DNA from: Byssochlamys sp. IMV 00236
Taxonomy: Eukaryota; Ascomycota; Eurotiomycetes; Eurotiales; Thermoascaceae
Assembly (NCBI GenBank): GCA_001931875.2
Contig: MSJH02000271.1
Coordinates: forward strand, 1 to 19,219
Direction of reading: 5' to 3'
Length of the DNA stretch: 19,219 bases
In this document: positions 1-8,178 of the stretch, piece after piece
Numbering within the stretch: position 1 is the stretch's first letter
How the letters are laid out: the number at the start of each line of letters is the position of its first letter
Made by a program: the position numbers and the translations under genes
The notes under the pieces: generated by a model
What the model was told of the DNA's origin: nothing
Seen by the model: only the letters and a program-made list of their open reading frames with translations
Database searches by the model: none

Positions 1-544
1 CACTTCGGTGGTAAGTAAAACTAATATTAGGATATGTGCTCTAATACTAACATATGTTTCTCTCTTTTTCTACATATACTCATTATCCCTCTCTCTCTCT
101 CTTTTGACATGATGTCGTTTTATTCAAACATATTTTTCTTTGTCGTCTTTTTACGCAAATAATTTTTTTATTTTATGACAGCATTTTATAAAATTAATGT
201 CAATAATTAATAAAAATACAGTATATAGATATGCTTGAACGACAACTACCGCATTCGATTTTATGTTACTCCTGAACTTAATAACCGAATTGACTAAAAG
301 CTAGTTGTGTCTTTGTAAATTTATAGACAGTTCTCCCTTTAAAACTGCCTTTTTATCGCTTTACAACTTTAGAAAAGCCAAGAAAGAGGCAGCTGGTATG
401 CTTTAAATAACACAACGCCATCTTATTTTTGCTTTTAGCCTTGAAATGTACAACGCTCATTAAAAGAGCTAGCACAATACGCTACAAGTATTCAGGTTAA
501 ATAGGGAAAAAGACAAGAGTGAATGTAAAAAAAAAATATGTATT
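1..544. other. AT-rich intergenic sequence, no gene seen
   Basis: No open frame of useful length is present on either strand. The stretch holds a short CT microsatellite and lies downstream of the minus-strand gene that ends at 585. The first bases contain a donor-like GGTAAGT at 10-16, so an exon of a gene lying to the left could end here. No matching acceptor plus coding sequence follows, so no gene is called. Confidence 0.6.
89..102. repeat. CT dinucleotide microsatellite
   Basis: About seven CT units in an AT-rich, pyrimidine-biased stretch. No gene is associated with it inside the window. Confidence 0.8.
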
Positions 545-550
545 TTTATT
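545..550 (-). terminator. Polyadenylation signal AATAAA of the Medusa-like gene
   Basis: AATAAA on the minus strand, 35 bases past the stop codon of the gene ending at 585. This is a typical distance for a short fungal 3' UTR. Confidence 0.6.
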
Positions 551-584
551 AGAAAAAGACATTAAGCAAACGCGACAAATATTT

Positions 585-1741
585 CTACTTTAATCTAGAC
601 TGTTCACGGAGCTTAGAAGCCAGTTTGATTAAGGCTACCTGTATTTCAGACCAAGGGTATACTTTAAATTCCTTGGATATACTTGCAGATTTTGGTAAAG
701 TATAACTGACAACTTTATCAAAAAAGTCCCTGGTTTCAATACGATCTGGGTAGACTGTGATAGGCTTCAAACATTCAAGATGCCTTCTCATTCGGTTTAT
801 AATGGGCTTTTCAAATTCCTTATCGAGCAGCTTCTTAAATATCGTGATAAGATCAAAAGAGGTGACAAAGTAGTTTTCGTGCTGTGGCCAGTGGATACAA
901 GATATGATTAATGGCGTAAAGATTTCCTTTCGTTTGCTGCCTTCACCATGACTGATCAAATTGCAATAGTACTTGGTTGGATATGTCATATAGGTGACAG
1001 TTATCTGGCGTACGGCGTGCTTTTGAGGAGATGGCTTCATCAGTTCTCGTTCTATCTTGAATTCAACAAGTCTTCGCCCGTTTCGAACCTCGACAGGATC
1101 CCATCCGATAGTTACGTCCGCTACCTGACTGAACTCGAAAGAGTAGGCGATTCTGGATACCGCACTATCGTCATTGAGTAAGTGGTGGAAAGAAGGAGAC
1201 GGTCTAGAGGGTGGTCTATGGATTTTTGGTGGCCTTTGTATTGCCATATGGCTACCGTTACCATTGTAGCTTCTAAAAGCAGAGGGAGCACCATAAGGTC
1301 GATTGTTCATTGGATGATGGTGCATGACAGGAGGACTTTCCATGGTATTTTCATCGCTAAGGTATGGCGTCTGGCCATCGGAAGAAGTACTAGCTGGACT
1401 ATTGTCAGACATTTCAGGATAGGCAATGTAATTAAAAAAGCCTGAACTATCCGGAACTGTTTGGTGGCTGCTTTCTTTCAAAACACCTGAAGGCAGAGTT
1501 GCAGGACCTATTCCTCCGAGAAATGTGCGTCAGATGATTTGATTTATTGTGCGGAAATTTTTTCTTACCTAATTCATTGAATGAAGAGCTCTCTGCAACA
1601 CGGCGAGGATAGGTATCGTATGGTGGCCAAGTATAAGCATTATAAGCTGAATGACCTATTATTAACAATGTAAGTTTCTTCAAGATTAAAAAGTCAATTG
1701 ATTTTACGCTTCTCTGTGTTTTGAGTATACATATAAGACAT
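585..1741 (-). CDS. Medusa/MedA-like protein with a C-terminal DUF7082-type domain
   Basis: Three exons on the minus strand: 1741-1708, 1655-1569 and 1507-585, with introns of 52 and 61 nt. Junction phases agree and give 347 residues. The start is the ATG at 1741 (MSYMYTQ). It is the first ATG that splices in frame to the second exon, which has no in-frame ATG of its own. Residues about 1-150 are low-complexity and rich in Ser, Pro, His and Asn. Residues about 157-345 form one compact domain with landmarks WDPVEVRNGRRLVEF, a CIHW segment, FVTSFDLI, RRHLECLKPITV and FKVYPW. From memory of the family, these match the conserved C-terminal domain of fungal Medusa-type developmental regulators (DUF7082). 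Medusa proteins are nuclear regulators of spore and adhesion programmes in Aspergillus; a similar role here is inference. A minus-strand TATA-like sequence lies about 100 bases upstream. The domain assignment is fairly firm, and the short first exon is less so. Confidence 0.8.
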
Positions 1742-1842
1742 GTTTGGAAAAAGATATTATCGCGATTATTCAGGGGTAAAGATTGGATGGAAAAATTAGA
1801 TATAAAAAAGCAAAAAGACAGGCCTCTTTAAATAGTTTACAT

Positions 1843-1850
1843 ATTATATA
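1843..1850 (-). promoter_or_regulatory. TATA-like element of the Medusa-like gene
   Basis: TATATAAT on the minus strand, about 100 bases upstream of the ATG at 1741. A pyrimidine-rich stretch lies between it and the start, as in many fungal core promoters. Assigned by position only. Confidence 0.4.
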
Positions 1851-1917
1851 CCCTCGGAGCATTTTCTTAATATGCATCATACTATGAACTCTGGAGGATT
1901 ATAATAAAAATAGACTC

Positions 1918-2139
1918 TTGGGAAAAGACATCATGGGTTTCCAAAGTGTCTCTATCACTTTGCATGAAATCAAGGGTATATCCACTCTTATCTTTGGCTC
2001 TGTTTCTCTTTATTATTACTACAGTATGTTTCTTACAAAAGAGTATGAAAATGGTGTCTGTCACATGCGTCTGAAAAGGTCTAGTAATCTCAGTGCGATT
2101 ATCCTGAAACTTGAAGGATATATAAAAGTGATTGATTGA
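1918..2139 (+). pseudogene. Decayed coding-like segment, possible end of a lineage-specific protein
   Basis: An open frame of 73 codons without a normal start context ends in TGA at 2137-2139. The translated end (YENGVCHMRLKRSS, then ILKLEGYIKVID) has the feel of the C-terminus of a large uncharacterised protein family common in Mucoromycota genomes. That resemblance is from memory and untested. Nothing upstream extends it, because the promoter of the Medusa-like gene lies there on the other strand. It may be a truncated relict or chance. Confidence 0.25.
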
Positions 2140-3420
2140 AACTTTCTACACCATAAAAGAAGACATTTTATGGCAGCGTCATCAAACATATAGAAATTGG
2201 TTTTACTATATATAATCAAGCGGATTGTGTACGTGGTTTGTTTATAGCACAAATTGACTCATAAAAATTGATTTTAATCCTTGGGCAGAATGAAGATTAT
2301 CGGAAAATATATACATCATGCATACACACATATTGTGATGCACCAAATGGCTGTCTTCACTTTCTACCCAACTCTTTCAAAATGCTTGGGAGGCAAAGGC
2401 TTGCAAAAAAATCTCCGGGGTCCTAAAGGCATCTTAAAATACATTTTTACGTTCTCGCATTTGACAAACTGTCAAATTGTGCAGAATTATCATAGATGAC
2501 ACCATGAAAGAAAAAGAACTTATTGACTAAGCAGATGACCCTTATAAAATCAATTTTCATAAAAATATACGGCTCATTAACATATTGATGCGCTAATGTC
2601 TTTTCGTGATAATATTGAAAAGCATTAAAGAATATTACCCTTTTTTCAGGTTTCTCTTGTTGAAGCAGGCGTTATTTAATATTCTTATGTACATCCTTGA
2701 TATTTATCAGAAACAATAAATTCCTGTCTATGGTCCAAACGAAACATAACGGCGTCTTGCAGAAAAATTCTTATGTTTTCGACAAGCTTAGGAAAGTTTG
2801 CGTACTTATTGAACAATGGTTCAATAATATTGCTCAAAAACATGCAAATTGGAACCTTCATCAAGTTAGACAAGTATGCAAAAATTCAAGACCTGCTTTG
2901 TTAGTGAAATAAATAGTACCAAGTTTATCATATTCTGGAATGAAATTATCGTTGATTTTAGCGATAGGCAAAACATGTAAAAGACAACATTATGACTGTT
3001 ATTTCAAACAAGAGCCGCTCCATTTGGTTGTACCAATCAATGATCATTTAATATTTAATCTCCGGTATTAACGTCATCAATAACCAAAAAGAAATTTTTT
3101 CTTGCTTTTCTAATTTTACTTTTTTTTTTCCCGTCTCTCTTTTATCATTATTATTTTTTAAAGGTAAGTTGTAATATAATGTGTATCTGATTTGAATTAC
3201 AAACAGTCATCTTTAGATAAACTTTCCCCCTTTTTTTCTTTTCTACTTATTGAAACACTTAAAGAAGCTTAAGAAAAAGAAAAGCGAAAAAAAAAGACAA
3301 GAGAACCAAAGAAAAAGAATAAATAATTTATATTAACGGTTTTTCTTTTCTACGCAAAAGAAAGTTTTGTTTGTTTAAATATATTTCACATTATATATAT
3401 CCTCTTTTTGAACTCTTTTT
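2140..3420. other. Long intergenic stretch without a supported gene
   Basis: Frames of 60-72 codons occur on both strands (for example 2281-2499 and 2685-2912), but none has recognisable domains or splice partners. The segment from 3070 to 3420 is rich in T and A tracts and probably contains the upstream promoter of Pcf11. Confidence 0.5.
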
Positions 3421-3430
3421 TATATAAAAA
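3421..3430 (+). promoter_or_regulatory. TATA-like element before Pcf11
   Basis: TATATAAAAA lies 43 bases before the ATG at 3473. If it works at the usual distance, the 5' UTR would be only about 15-20 nt. Confidence 0.45.
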
Positions 3431-3472
3431 GGTTAATCTATTTCAAATTACCTGCTTTCTTTATAATTAAAA

Positions 3473-5664
3473 ATGTCTGTAAACACAATGAATGATCAAC
3501 AAAGAAGACAATATCAGCAGCAACAACAACATCAACAACAGCAGCAGCAGAATAAAGATCTTGAAATGCTTCGAAGAAACTATCGAACGGCCCTGTCTGA
3601 ACTTACATTTAATAGTAAACCTATTATTACCAATTTAACAATCATGGCTCAAGAAAATCAAGCTGCGGCTGCTGTCATTGTGAAGGAAATAGAAAACCAG
3701 CTTAGAAATGTAAGTATACATTGCAAACTACATAGATGACAGTATATATAAACTCAACCATTAGAATGCGGCTGGTCAAAAATTACCTGTGCTATATTTG
3801 ATTGATTCCATTTGTAAAAATGTTGGTGGTGTTTATATCTCAATATTTGGAAGAAATATGGTCAATACCTTCTTGGATGCTTACACTCTAAGTGATGCCA
3901 ATGTTCGAAAAAGCTTTGAAAGGTTACTGCAAACTTGGAAGAATGGCTTGCCAGGTGGTCGACCCGTCTTTCCTCGTCATATCATTGAGCCTATTGAAAG
4001 ATCAATCATGTACATTCGGGAAAAACAGGGAAATCAGCAACAACAACAACAACAACAGTCTATTAATATCCACGTTAACCCAAATTTCGTGAAAAAGGTA
4101 ATCATGCAACAGCAACCAATATTTTTCCATAATAAATTTATTTAATTATTTATCTTGCACAGGATCCACGTCTTCAATCAAATAACAGAGATCCTCGTCT
4201 TAAAAATGCAACGCCTCCTCAACAACAAGCTACCAAGCCAGAAAGTCCTATGGCAAGTACTAGCACTTTAATATATCTATTATTATATTTTTAACTCTTT
4301 ATTATAGTTATCAGCTACCACAGCTAATCTCTTGTCTCAATTACAATCCATTCTTCCTCAGCAATCACCTATGAATGCTGCGTACCAACCTATAATGAAT
4401 ACATTAAATATGCCCTCTGCACAGCCAGTACAACCTATACAGACCATACAACCCACAACAGGTAATCCTGTTAATCAACTTATTGGACAAGTAAGTTACC
4501 TGTATTGAATATATTCTTGAACTCTCTCTTAACAATTTAATAAAAACAGATTAAAGCTATTTTGCCTACATTACCTGCTGCTCAAGCAAGTTCTATTGAG
4601 CAATACATATCTCAGATTGCTTCAACGGCTAATACAAATATTGGTGCTACTAATGGAACTATTGCTCCTATAGCTACTGCCGTTGCTCCTATTATAAATG
4701 CTAATACTGTTACTGCTGCGGGTAACAGTGCGGCTACGGGTGCTACTACTGCTGCTACTGCCTCCGTTAGCACTTCCACCATTAGTCACTCAGCTGTGAG
4801 TAGTAGCATAATAAATAGTACACCTACATTAGTCAATAAATCACCTATTATCAATACTGCATCAATTTTATCCCCAGCTCCCTATACGGCCTCTCCTCCT
4901 GCTGCAACTCCAGTGAATACTGCCGAGCTACTAAAAAGCCTAACCTCCATGGGCTATTTGGATCCTACTCCAGGCAAGCCAGTGGGTTTAGAGAGCATGG
5001 GTCCATTTTTATTAGATTCCAAAGACCTCCAAATTCCTCGGCCTGGTGCTATTGAATTACTTTATTCTGCTGAACCTCTTCAATGCAAGCAATGTGGTTT
5101 CCGATATCCTAAAACCGAAAAAGGACAGCAAAAGATGGATGCTCATTTAGATTCGCATTTTAGACAAAATAGAAGGATGAAGGAAAGAGTGAAGAGAGGG
5201 CTATCCCGTTCATGGTTTGTCACAGTTGACGAATGGATTCATGGTGAAGGCGGTGAATCTACAAGCCAACAAGGTAAAACATTGTAATTCATCTCATGAT
5301 ATAATATTCAATAATATTTTGTGTAGTACCTACATTTCTTCATGATGGCGTAAGTCAGTCCGGTAAATCAAATGAAGGTGATAAAGCAGAAGAAACCATT
5401 GATCCAGATAAGCATACTGTTGTGAGACATACGGACGAAAGAAAGACGTGTCCTATCTGTGGTGAAACGTTTGTTGATTTTTGGAATGACGATGAAGAAG
5501 AATGGATGTACAAGAACGCTGTGCTGGCGGAAGATAAGATCTATCATGCTACTTGTCATGCTGATGTTATCAAGAACGCGAATTCAGCTAACAATAGCAT
5601 TGCTTCAAAACGTAAATCGGAAGAACAGGAATCAAGTCAAGCTAAGCATCAACGCATTCAATAA
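3473..5664 (+). CDS. PCF11: mRNA cleavage and polyadenylation factor subunit Pcf11
   Basis: Six exons: 3473-3709, 3765-4097, 4163-4252, 4308-4490, 4550-5273 and 5327-5664. Introns are 53-65 nt and the product is 634 residues. Pcf11 is a subunit of cleavage factor IA in the nucleus. It binds the phosphorylated RNA polymerase II CTD and helps 3'-end cleavage and termination. After a Gln-rich N-terminus, residues about 25-150 form the CTD-interacting domain (PVLYLIDSICKNVGG, FVRK-like helix, SFERLLQTWK). The middle is low-complexity, rich in Ala, Thr, Ser and Asn. Two zinc fingers close the protein: CKQCGF with a distal DAHLDSHF pair near residues 460-490, and CPICGE with HATCH near 563-597. Between them is the WFVTVDEW segment, the position of the Clp1-binding region in known Pcf11. 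The third intron uses a GC donor. The gene is convergent with Vps60. The identity is firm. Confidence 0.93.
4253..4307 (+). other. GC-AG intron in Pcf11 (intron 3)
   Basis: The exon ends in ATG at 4252 and the intron begins GCAAGT and ends TATAG. Reading straight through meets a TAA inside the intron. Splicing restores a frame with open coding on both sides (PESPM then LSATTANLLSQL). No nearby GT donor gives an open frame. Apart from the second base, the donor matches consensus. Confidence 0.8.
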
Positions 5665-5720
5665 TAACAGAAAAGAGCCTCATTGTAATAAATTCATTTT
5701 TGTTCCCCCCCTTTTTTTAT

Positions 5721-5726
5721 AATAAA
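5721..5726 (+). terminator. Polyadenylation signal of Pcf11
   Basis: AATAAA 57 bases past the Pcf11 stop. A second AATAAA lies closer, at 5687-5692. Either could be used. Confidence 0.5.
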
Positions 5727-5764
5727 TAGTATTTTAATTGTTCAAAATCATTTATACTCGTGTA

Positions 5765-5770
5765 TTTATT
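5765..5770 (-). terminator. Polyadenylation signal of Vps60
   Basis: AATAAA on the minus strand, 39 bases past the Vps60 stop at 5809. With the Pcf11 signals on the other strand, the two convergent 3' ends share about 144 bases. Confidence 0.5.
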
Positions 5771-5808
5771 AAGTGGGTAAATGTGATATGTATATGTGTA
5801 TTATATGC

Positions 5809-6823
5809 TTATGTCGCCTTCATTGGGTTTTCAGCGGCAATAGGCAGTCCGAATTCATCCAATTTGACATCTTGGTGCTATTAACAGGGTTAGAACAAAA
5901 CAATAGAGACTGCATATAAATTGATACTTGCCGATTTTGGTTCTGCTTCGGCAGTCTTTGGAAGATCCAAATCGACTGGTTCCTGTAAGTAAGAAGGTAT
6001 ATCTTCTTCTTCAAACTCTAATTCATCTCCAAGAGCATCCAATTCTATGTTTATAATAAGGCATATGCATCTCATGCTTTATCACGCAGATTTACCTGCT
6101 TCAAGGTCATCTACATCAACGTCGTCAGGCAGATTATATGATCTCGCAAGTGACTCTTGAACTTCATTGGCTGCTTCCATTAAATCTTCCATTTCATCTT
6201 GTAGTTGCTATTCATACTCGATTAACTTGCTTCCTTTCTTTTGCATATATTTGACTTACATCGATCTTGTCCAAATTAACATTTTTATATTGTTTTTTCA
6301 TTTCCTTGTTTGCAGTTTGCATAGCATCCACAGTTGCCATGACATTACGTAAATTGTCGGTCGTCATTTGTGCTTGTTCCATATTAAATGACTGCTGCTG
6401 CAAATTGTCTCGCTGTGCTTCATAACTTAATGCCAAGACAAAATGAGATTTAGGAGAGCCAAGACATGTAAACAACTTACAGTTTCTTTTGTTTTAATAC
6501 TCTTAGTGCTTTTTGTTGAACGTTTTTCTAATCAAATGTTTACTATACGTGCATCTTTTTGTGTGCGTGCAATATATAAATGTGCACAACAAAGTTTACC
6601 TTTGCAGGTCCTTCTCTCATTTTCTTTAATTGGTCTCTATACCTTGTGAGTTCTGCATCTAGTTTCTTTATTTTGACTTCTACAGCGTCTACACGTACAT
6701 CTGTCTATGGAGATAAAGATTAGTAAAACATGATAAATATAAGAGTACAATTATTACAGAGGAAATAGCATCGTTCAAGGTAGGTTTAGGTGTCTTTTTA
6801 GTAGAGCCAAAAAGTCGATTCAT
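5809..6823 (-). CDS. VPS60: ESCRT-III-associated protein Vps60/CHMP5
   Basis: Seven exons: 6823-6758, 6704-6600, 6527-6481, 6425-6260, 6207-6096, 6044-5932 and 5877-5809. Introns are 51-72 nt and the product is 225 residues, close to human CHMP5 (about 219). Vps60/CHMP5 is a Snf7-family coiled-coil protein that works on endosomes with Vta1/LIP5 to regulate the Vps4 ATPase during multivesicular body formation. Diagnostic blocks are MNRLFGS at the start, [47 protein letters not shown], the acidic [12 protein letters not shown] helix, and a C-terminal LDEFGLP. The MNRLFG start and DEFGLP tail separate it from Snf7/CHMP4. Seven exons for 225 residues is unusually fragmented for this window. The last intron uses a GC donor. 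The gene is divergent from eL14 and convergent with Pcf11. Confidence 0.93.
5878..5931 (-). other. GC-AG intron in Vps60 (last intron)
   Basis: On the minus strand the exon ends AAATCG and the intron begins GCAAGT and ends AATAG. Splicing here leads in frame into [12 protein letters not shown], the conserved tail of the family. The nearest alternative, GT four bases on (GTATCA), gives a stop after a few codons. Confidence 0.8.
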
Positions 6824-7385
6824 GTTTTGAAGAGAAAAAGGATAAAATAGGTGGTCTTTTTCAGTAATGACCATTTGATGCAAAGATTCAAACGGCGCTT
6901 ACAGCTATTCTCTTTAAAGCATATCTGAAACTCTGTTTGGTCTAAGGGGTGCAGCCAAGAAAAAGATCATTCAGTGCTCACTTATTATGGCCTCGGCTAG
7001 AGTAATTTATACTAACACTAATTCATGTTTACACAGTAGTTTATTAGGCAATGTTGAATCTGTTCCAGCAAGTGATATAAACAGCTGTCTCGATGTTTCT
7101 CAAGAAAAAAAAAAAAAAAAAAACCAATACAGTGCCACATGACTGGATCTCAAAGAGAAAGGAGCTATGTTGTGAGAGCATTTGTTCCAAGTGTTTATGC
7201 TCTTTTACTATTTATTCTAAGCCACACTTTGTTCGTCTTTTTGACCGGAAAAAAAACCAACAGTCATCGGACAATGTTTAATCTCAGATACACCTTCGGG
7301 GCATACAGTTTGGCCTCTGCGTGTAAATGTACCCTTAGACTTGGCACAATTAAGTGTTCTTTCTCTGACTATATAATCCATAACA
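6824..7385. promoter_or_regulatory. Divergent promoter region between Vps60 and eL14
   Basis: 562 bases lie between the two ATG codons, which point away from each other. The stretch holds a 19-A tract and a pyrimidine-rich patch (TTCTTTCTCT, about 7358-7367) just before the eL14 start. Frames of up to 100 codons on both strands here lack recognisable content and are not called. Confidence 0.55.
7105..7123 (+). repeat. Poly(A) tract of 19 A
   Basis: An uninterrupted run of 19 A in the shared Vps60/eL14 promoter region. It could be a nucleosome-excluding tract. There is no coding sequence upstream and no target duplication that would mark a retrocopy. Confidence 0.7.
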
Positions 7386-8120
7386 ATGGTTGTATGTATC
7401 AATCCAATACAATGATAAAAGATAGAGATATAAAGAGATAGAGATGGATGTGTTTGAGGATGCTTAAAAGAAATAGATGGATATCCCAAAAAAAGACACA
7501 TTTGGAGATAGAAAAAGAGAGAGAGAGAGAGAGAGAGGAGGGGGAAAATGTAATGATGGAATGTATGATTAACTCTATTATTCTTTCTATAGCAAGGTTC
7601 ATTCAAGCGTCAAGTTGAAGTTGGCCGTGTTGTCCTCGTTAACCACGGTGCTGATGCCGGCAAGTTAGCCGTCATTATTGACATTGTTGATCACAACCGC
7701 GTAAGTTCAATATATGACAACTTCCCTTTGTGTGGATTATATAAATGCTAAATCAACAATAGGCTCTCATCGACGGCCCTACCACTGGCGTTGCCCGTCA
7801 AGCTCTCTCTTTCCGTCGCATGGTCTTGACCCCCATCGTCCTCAAGAATCTTCCCCGTAACATCGGTCAAGGTGCTCTTAAGAAGGCCATCGAAAAGGCT
7901 GACGTTGTTGCTGCCTGGAACAAGACTGCTTGGGCCAAGAAGATCGAACAACGCAAGATTCGTGCTTCTTTGTCTGACTTTGACCGTTTCAAGTTGAGAA
8001 AGTTGCAAAACAAGGTAAGATGATTTTTCTGCAACAAGGAGAGAGTATGTAACTAATTGTGTTTTGTAGCGTCGTTTCGCTGTTGCTCCCGCTGTCAAGG
8101 CTGCTGCCAAGAAGCAATAA
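7386..8120 (+). CDS. RPL14: Large ribosomal subunit protein eL14
   Basis: Four exons: 7386-7391, 7593-7700, 7763-8014 and 8070-8120. Introns are 201, 62 and 55 nt and the product is 138 residues, the same length as I recall for yeast eL14. The protein is a structural part of the cytosolic 60S subunit. Recognised blocks are [19 protein letters not shown] (the KOW-like N-terminal domain), [14 protein letters not shown], then [10 protein letters not shown] and [16 protein letters not shown], with an Ala/Lys-rich tail. Exon 1 is inferred: ATGGTT followed at once by a GTATGT donor. This gives [15 protein letters not shown], in phase and similar to animal starts of the form MVF-R. The long first intron right after the start is typical of ribosomal protein genes. 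Codon use is visibly more biased (GCC, GTC, AAG, CGT) than in its neighbours, as expected for high expression. Exons 2-4 are certain; exon 1 is about 0.65. Confidence 0.93.
7516..7537 (+). repeat. GA dinucleotide microsatellite in eL14 intron 1
   Basis: Eleven AG units on the plus strand inside the long first intron of eL14, well before the acceptor at 7591-7592. Confidence 0.85.
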
Positions 8121-8134
8121 ACAAGTCTTTTTGA

Positions 8135-8140
8135 AATAAA
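8135..8140 (+). terminator. Polyadenylation signal of eL14
   Basis: AATAAA 15 bases past the stop. Another AATAAA at 8116-8121 contains the TAA stop itself. Confidence 0.55.
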
Positions 8141-8172
8141 AAAGCAAAGATAATCTTTACACACATGCTCTT

Positions 8173-8178
8173 TTTATT
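8173..8178 (-). terminator. Polyadenylation signal overlapping the stop of the SMG5-like gene
   Basis: AATAAA on the minus strand begins at the last base of the TAA stop (8180-8178). The two convergent genes have 57 bases between their stop codons, so transcripts must overlap unless cleavage falls within this gap. Confidence 0.5.

Noticed and set aside
1..20. Donor-like GGTAAGT at the left edge, possibly the end of an exon
   Set aside because: Only ten bases of putative exon are visible and no following coding exon could be found.
948..1445. Two plus-strand frames of 77 and 87 codons
   Set aside because: They lie antisense to the Medusa-like coding exon and show no domain or start context.
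2685..2912. Overlapping 62-71 codon frames on both strands
   Set aside because: Both strands are open and neither shows recognisable motifs, splice partners or codon bias, so I cannot choose or support a gene.
5890..6475. Separate small minus-strand proteins of 61-87 codons
   Set aside because: They are single exons of Vps60 read into introns. Splicing joins them into one conserved protein.
7105..7123. Poly(A) tract as the tail of a retroposed copy
   Set aside because: No coding sequence lies upstream of the tract and no flanking duplication is visible.
7370..7377. TATATAAT as a TATA box for eL14
   Set aside because: It lies only nine bases before the ATG of the best first exon, too close to direct a start upstream of that ATG. 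It would fit only if the true start were further downstream, where no in-phase ATG with a good donor was found.
7093..7441. Plus-strand frames of 62 and 100 codons before eL14
   Set aside because: They lie in the divergent promoter region, start at or near the poly(A) tract and show no domain. The end overlaps the eL14 first exon and intron.
7217..7606. Minus-strand frame of 129 codons
   Set aside because: Much of it is the translated GA/CT microsatellite, and it is antisense to the eL14 first intron and promoter.
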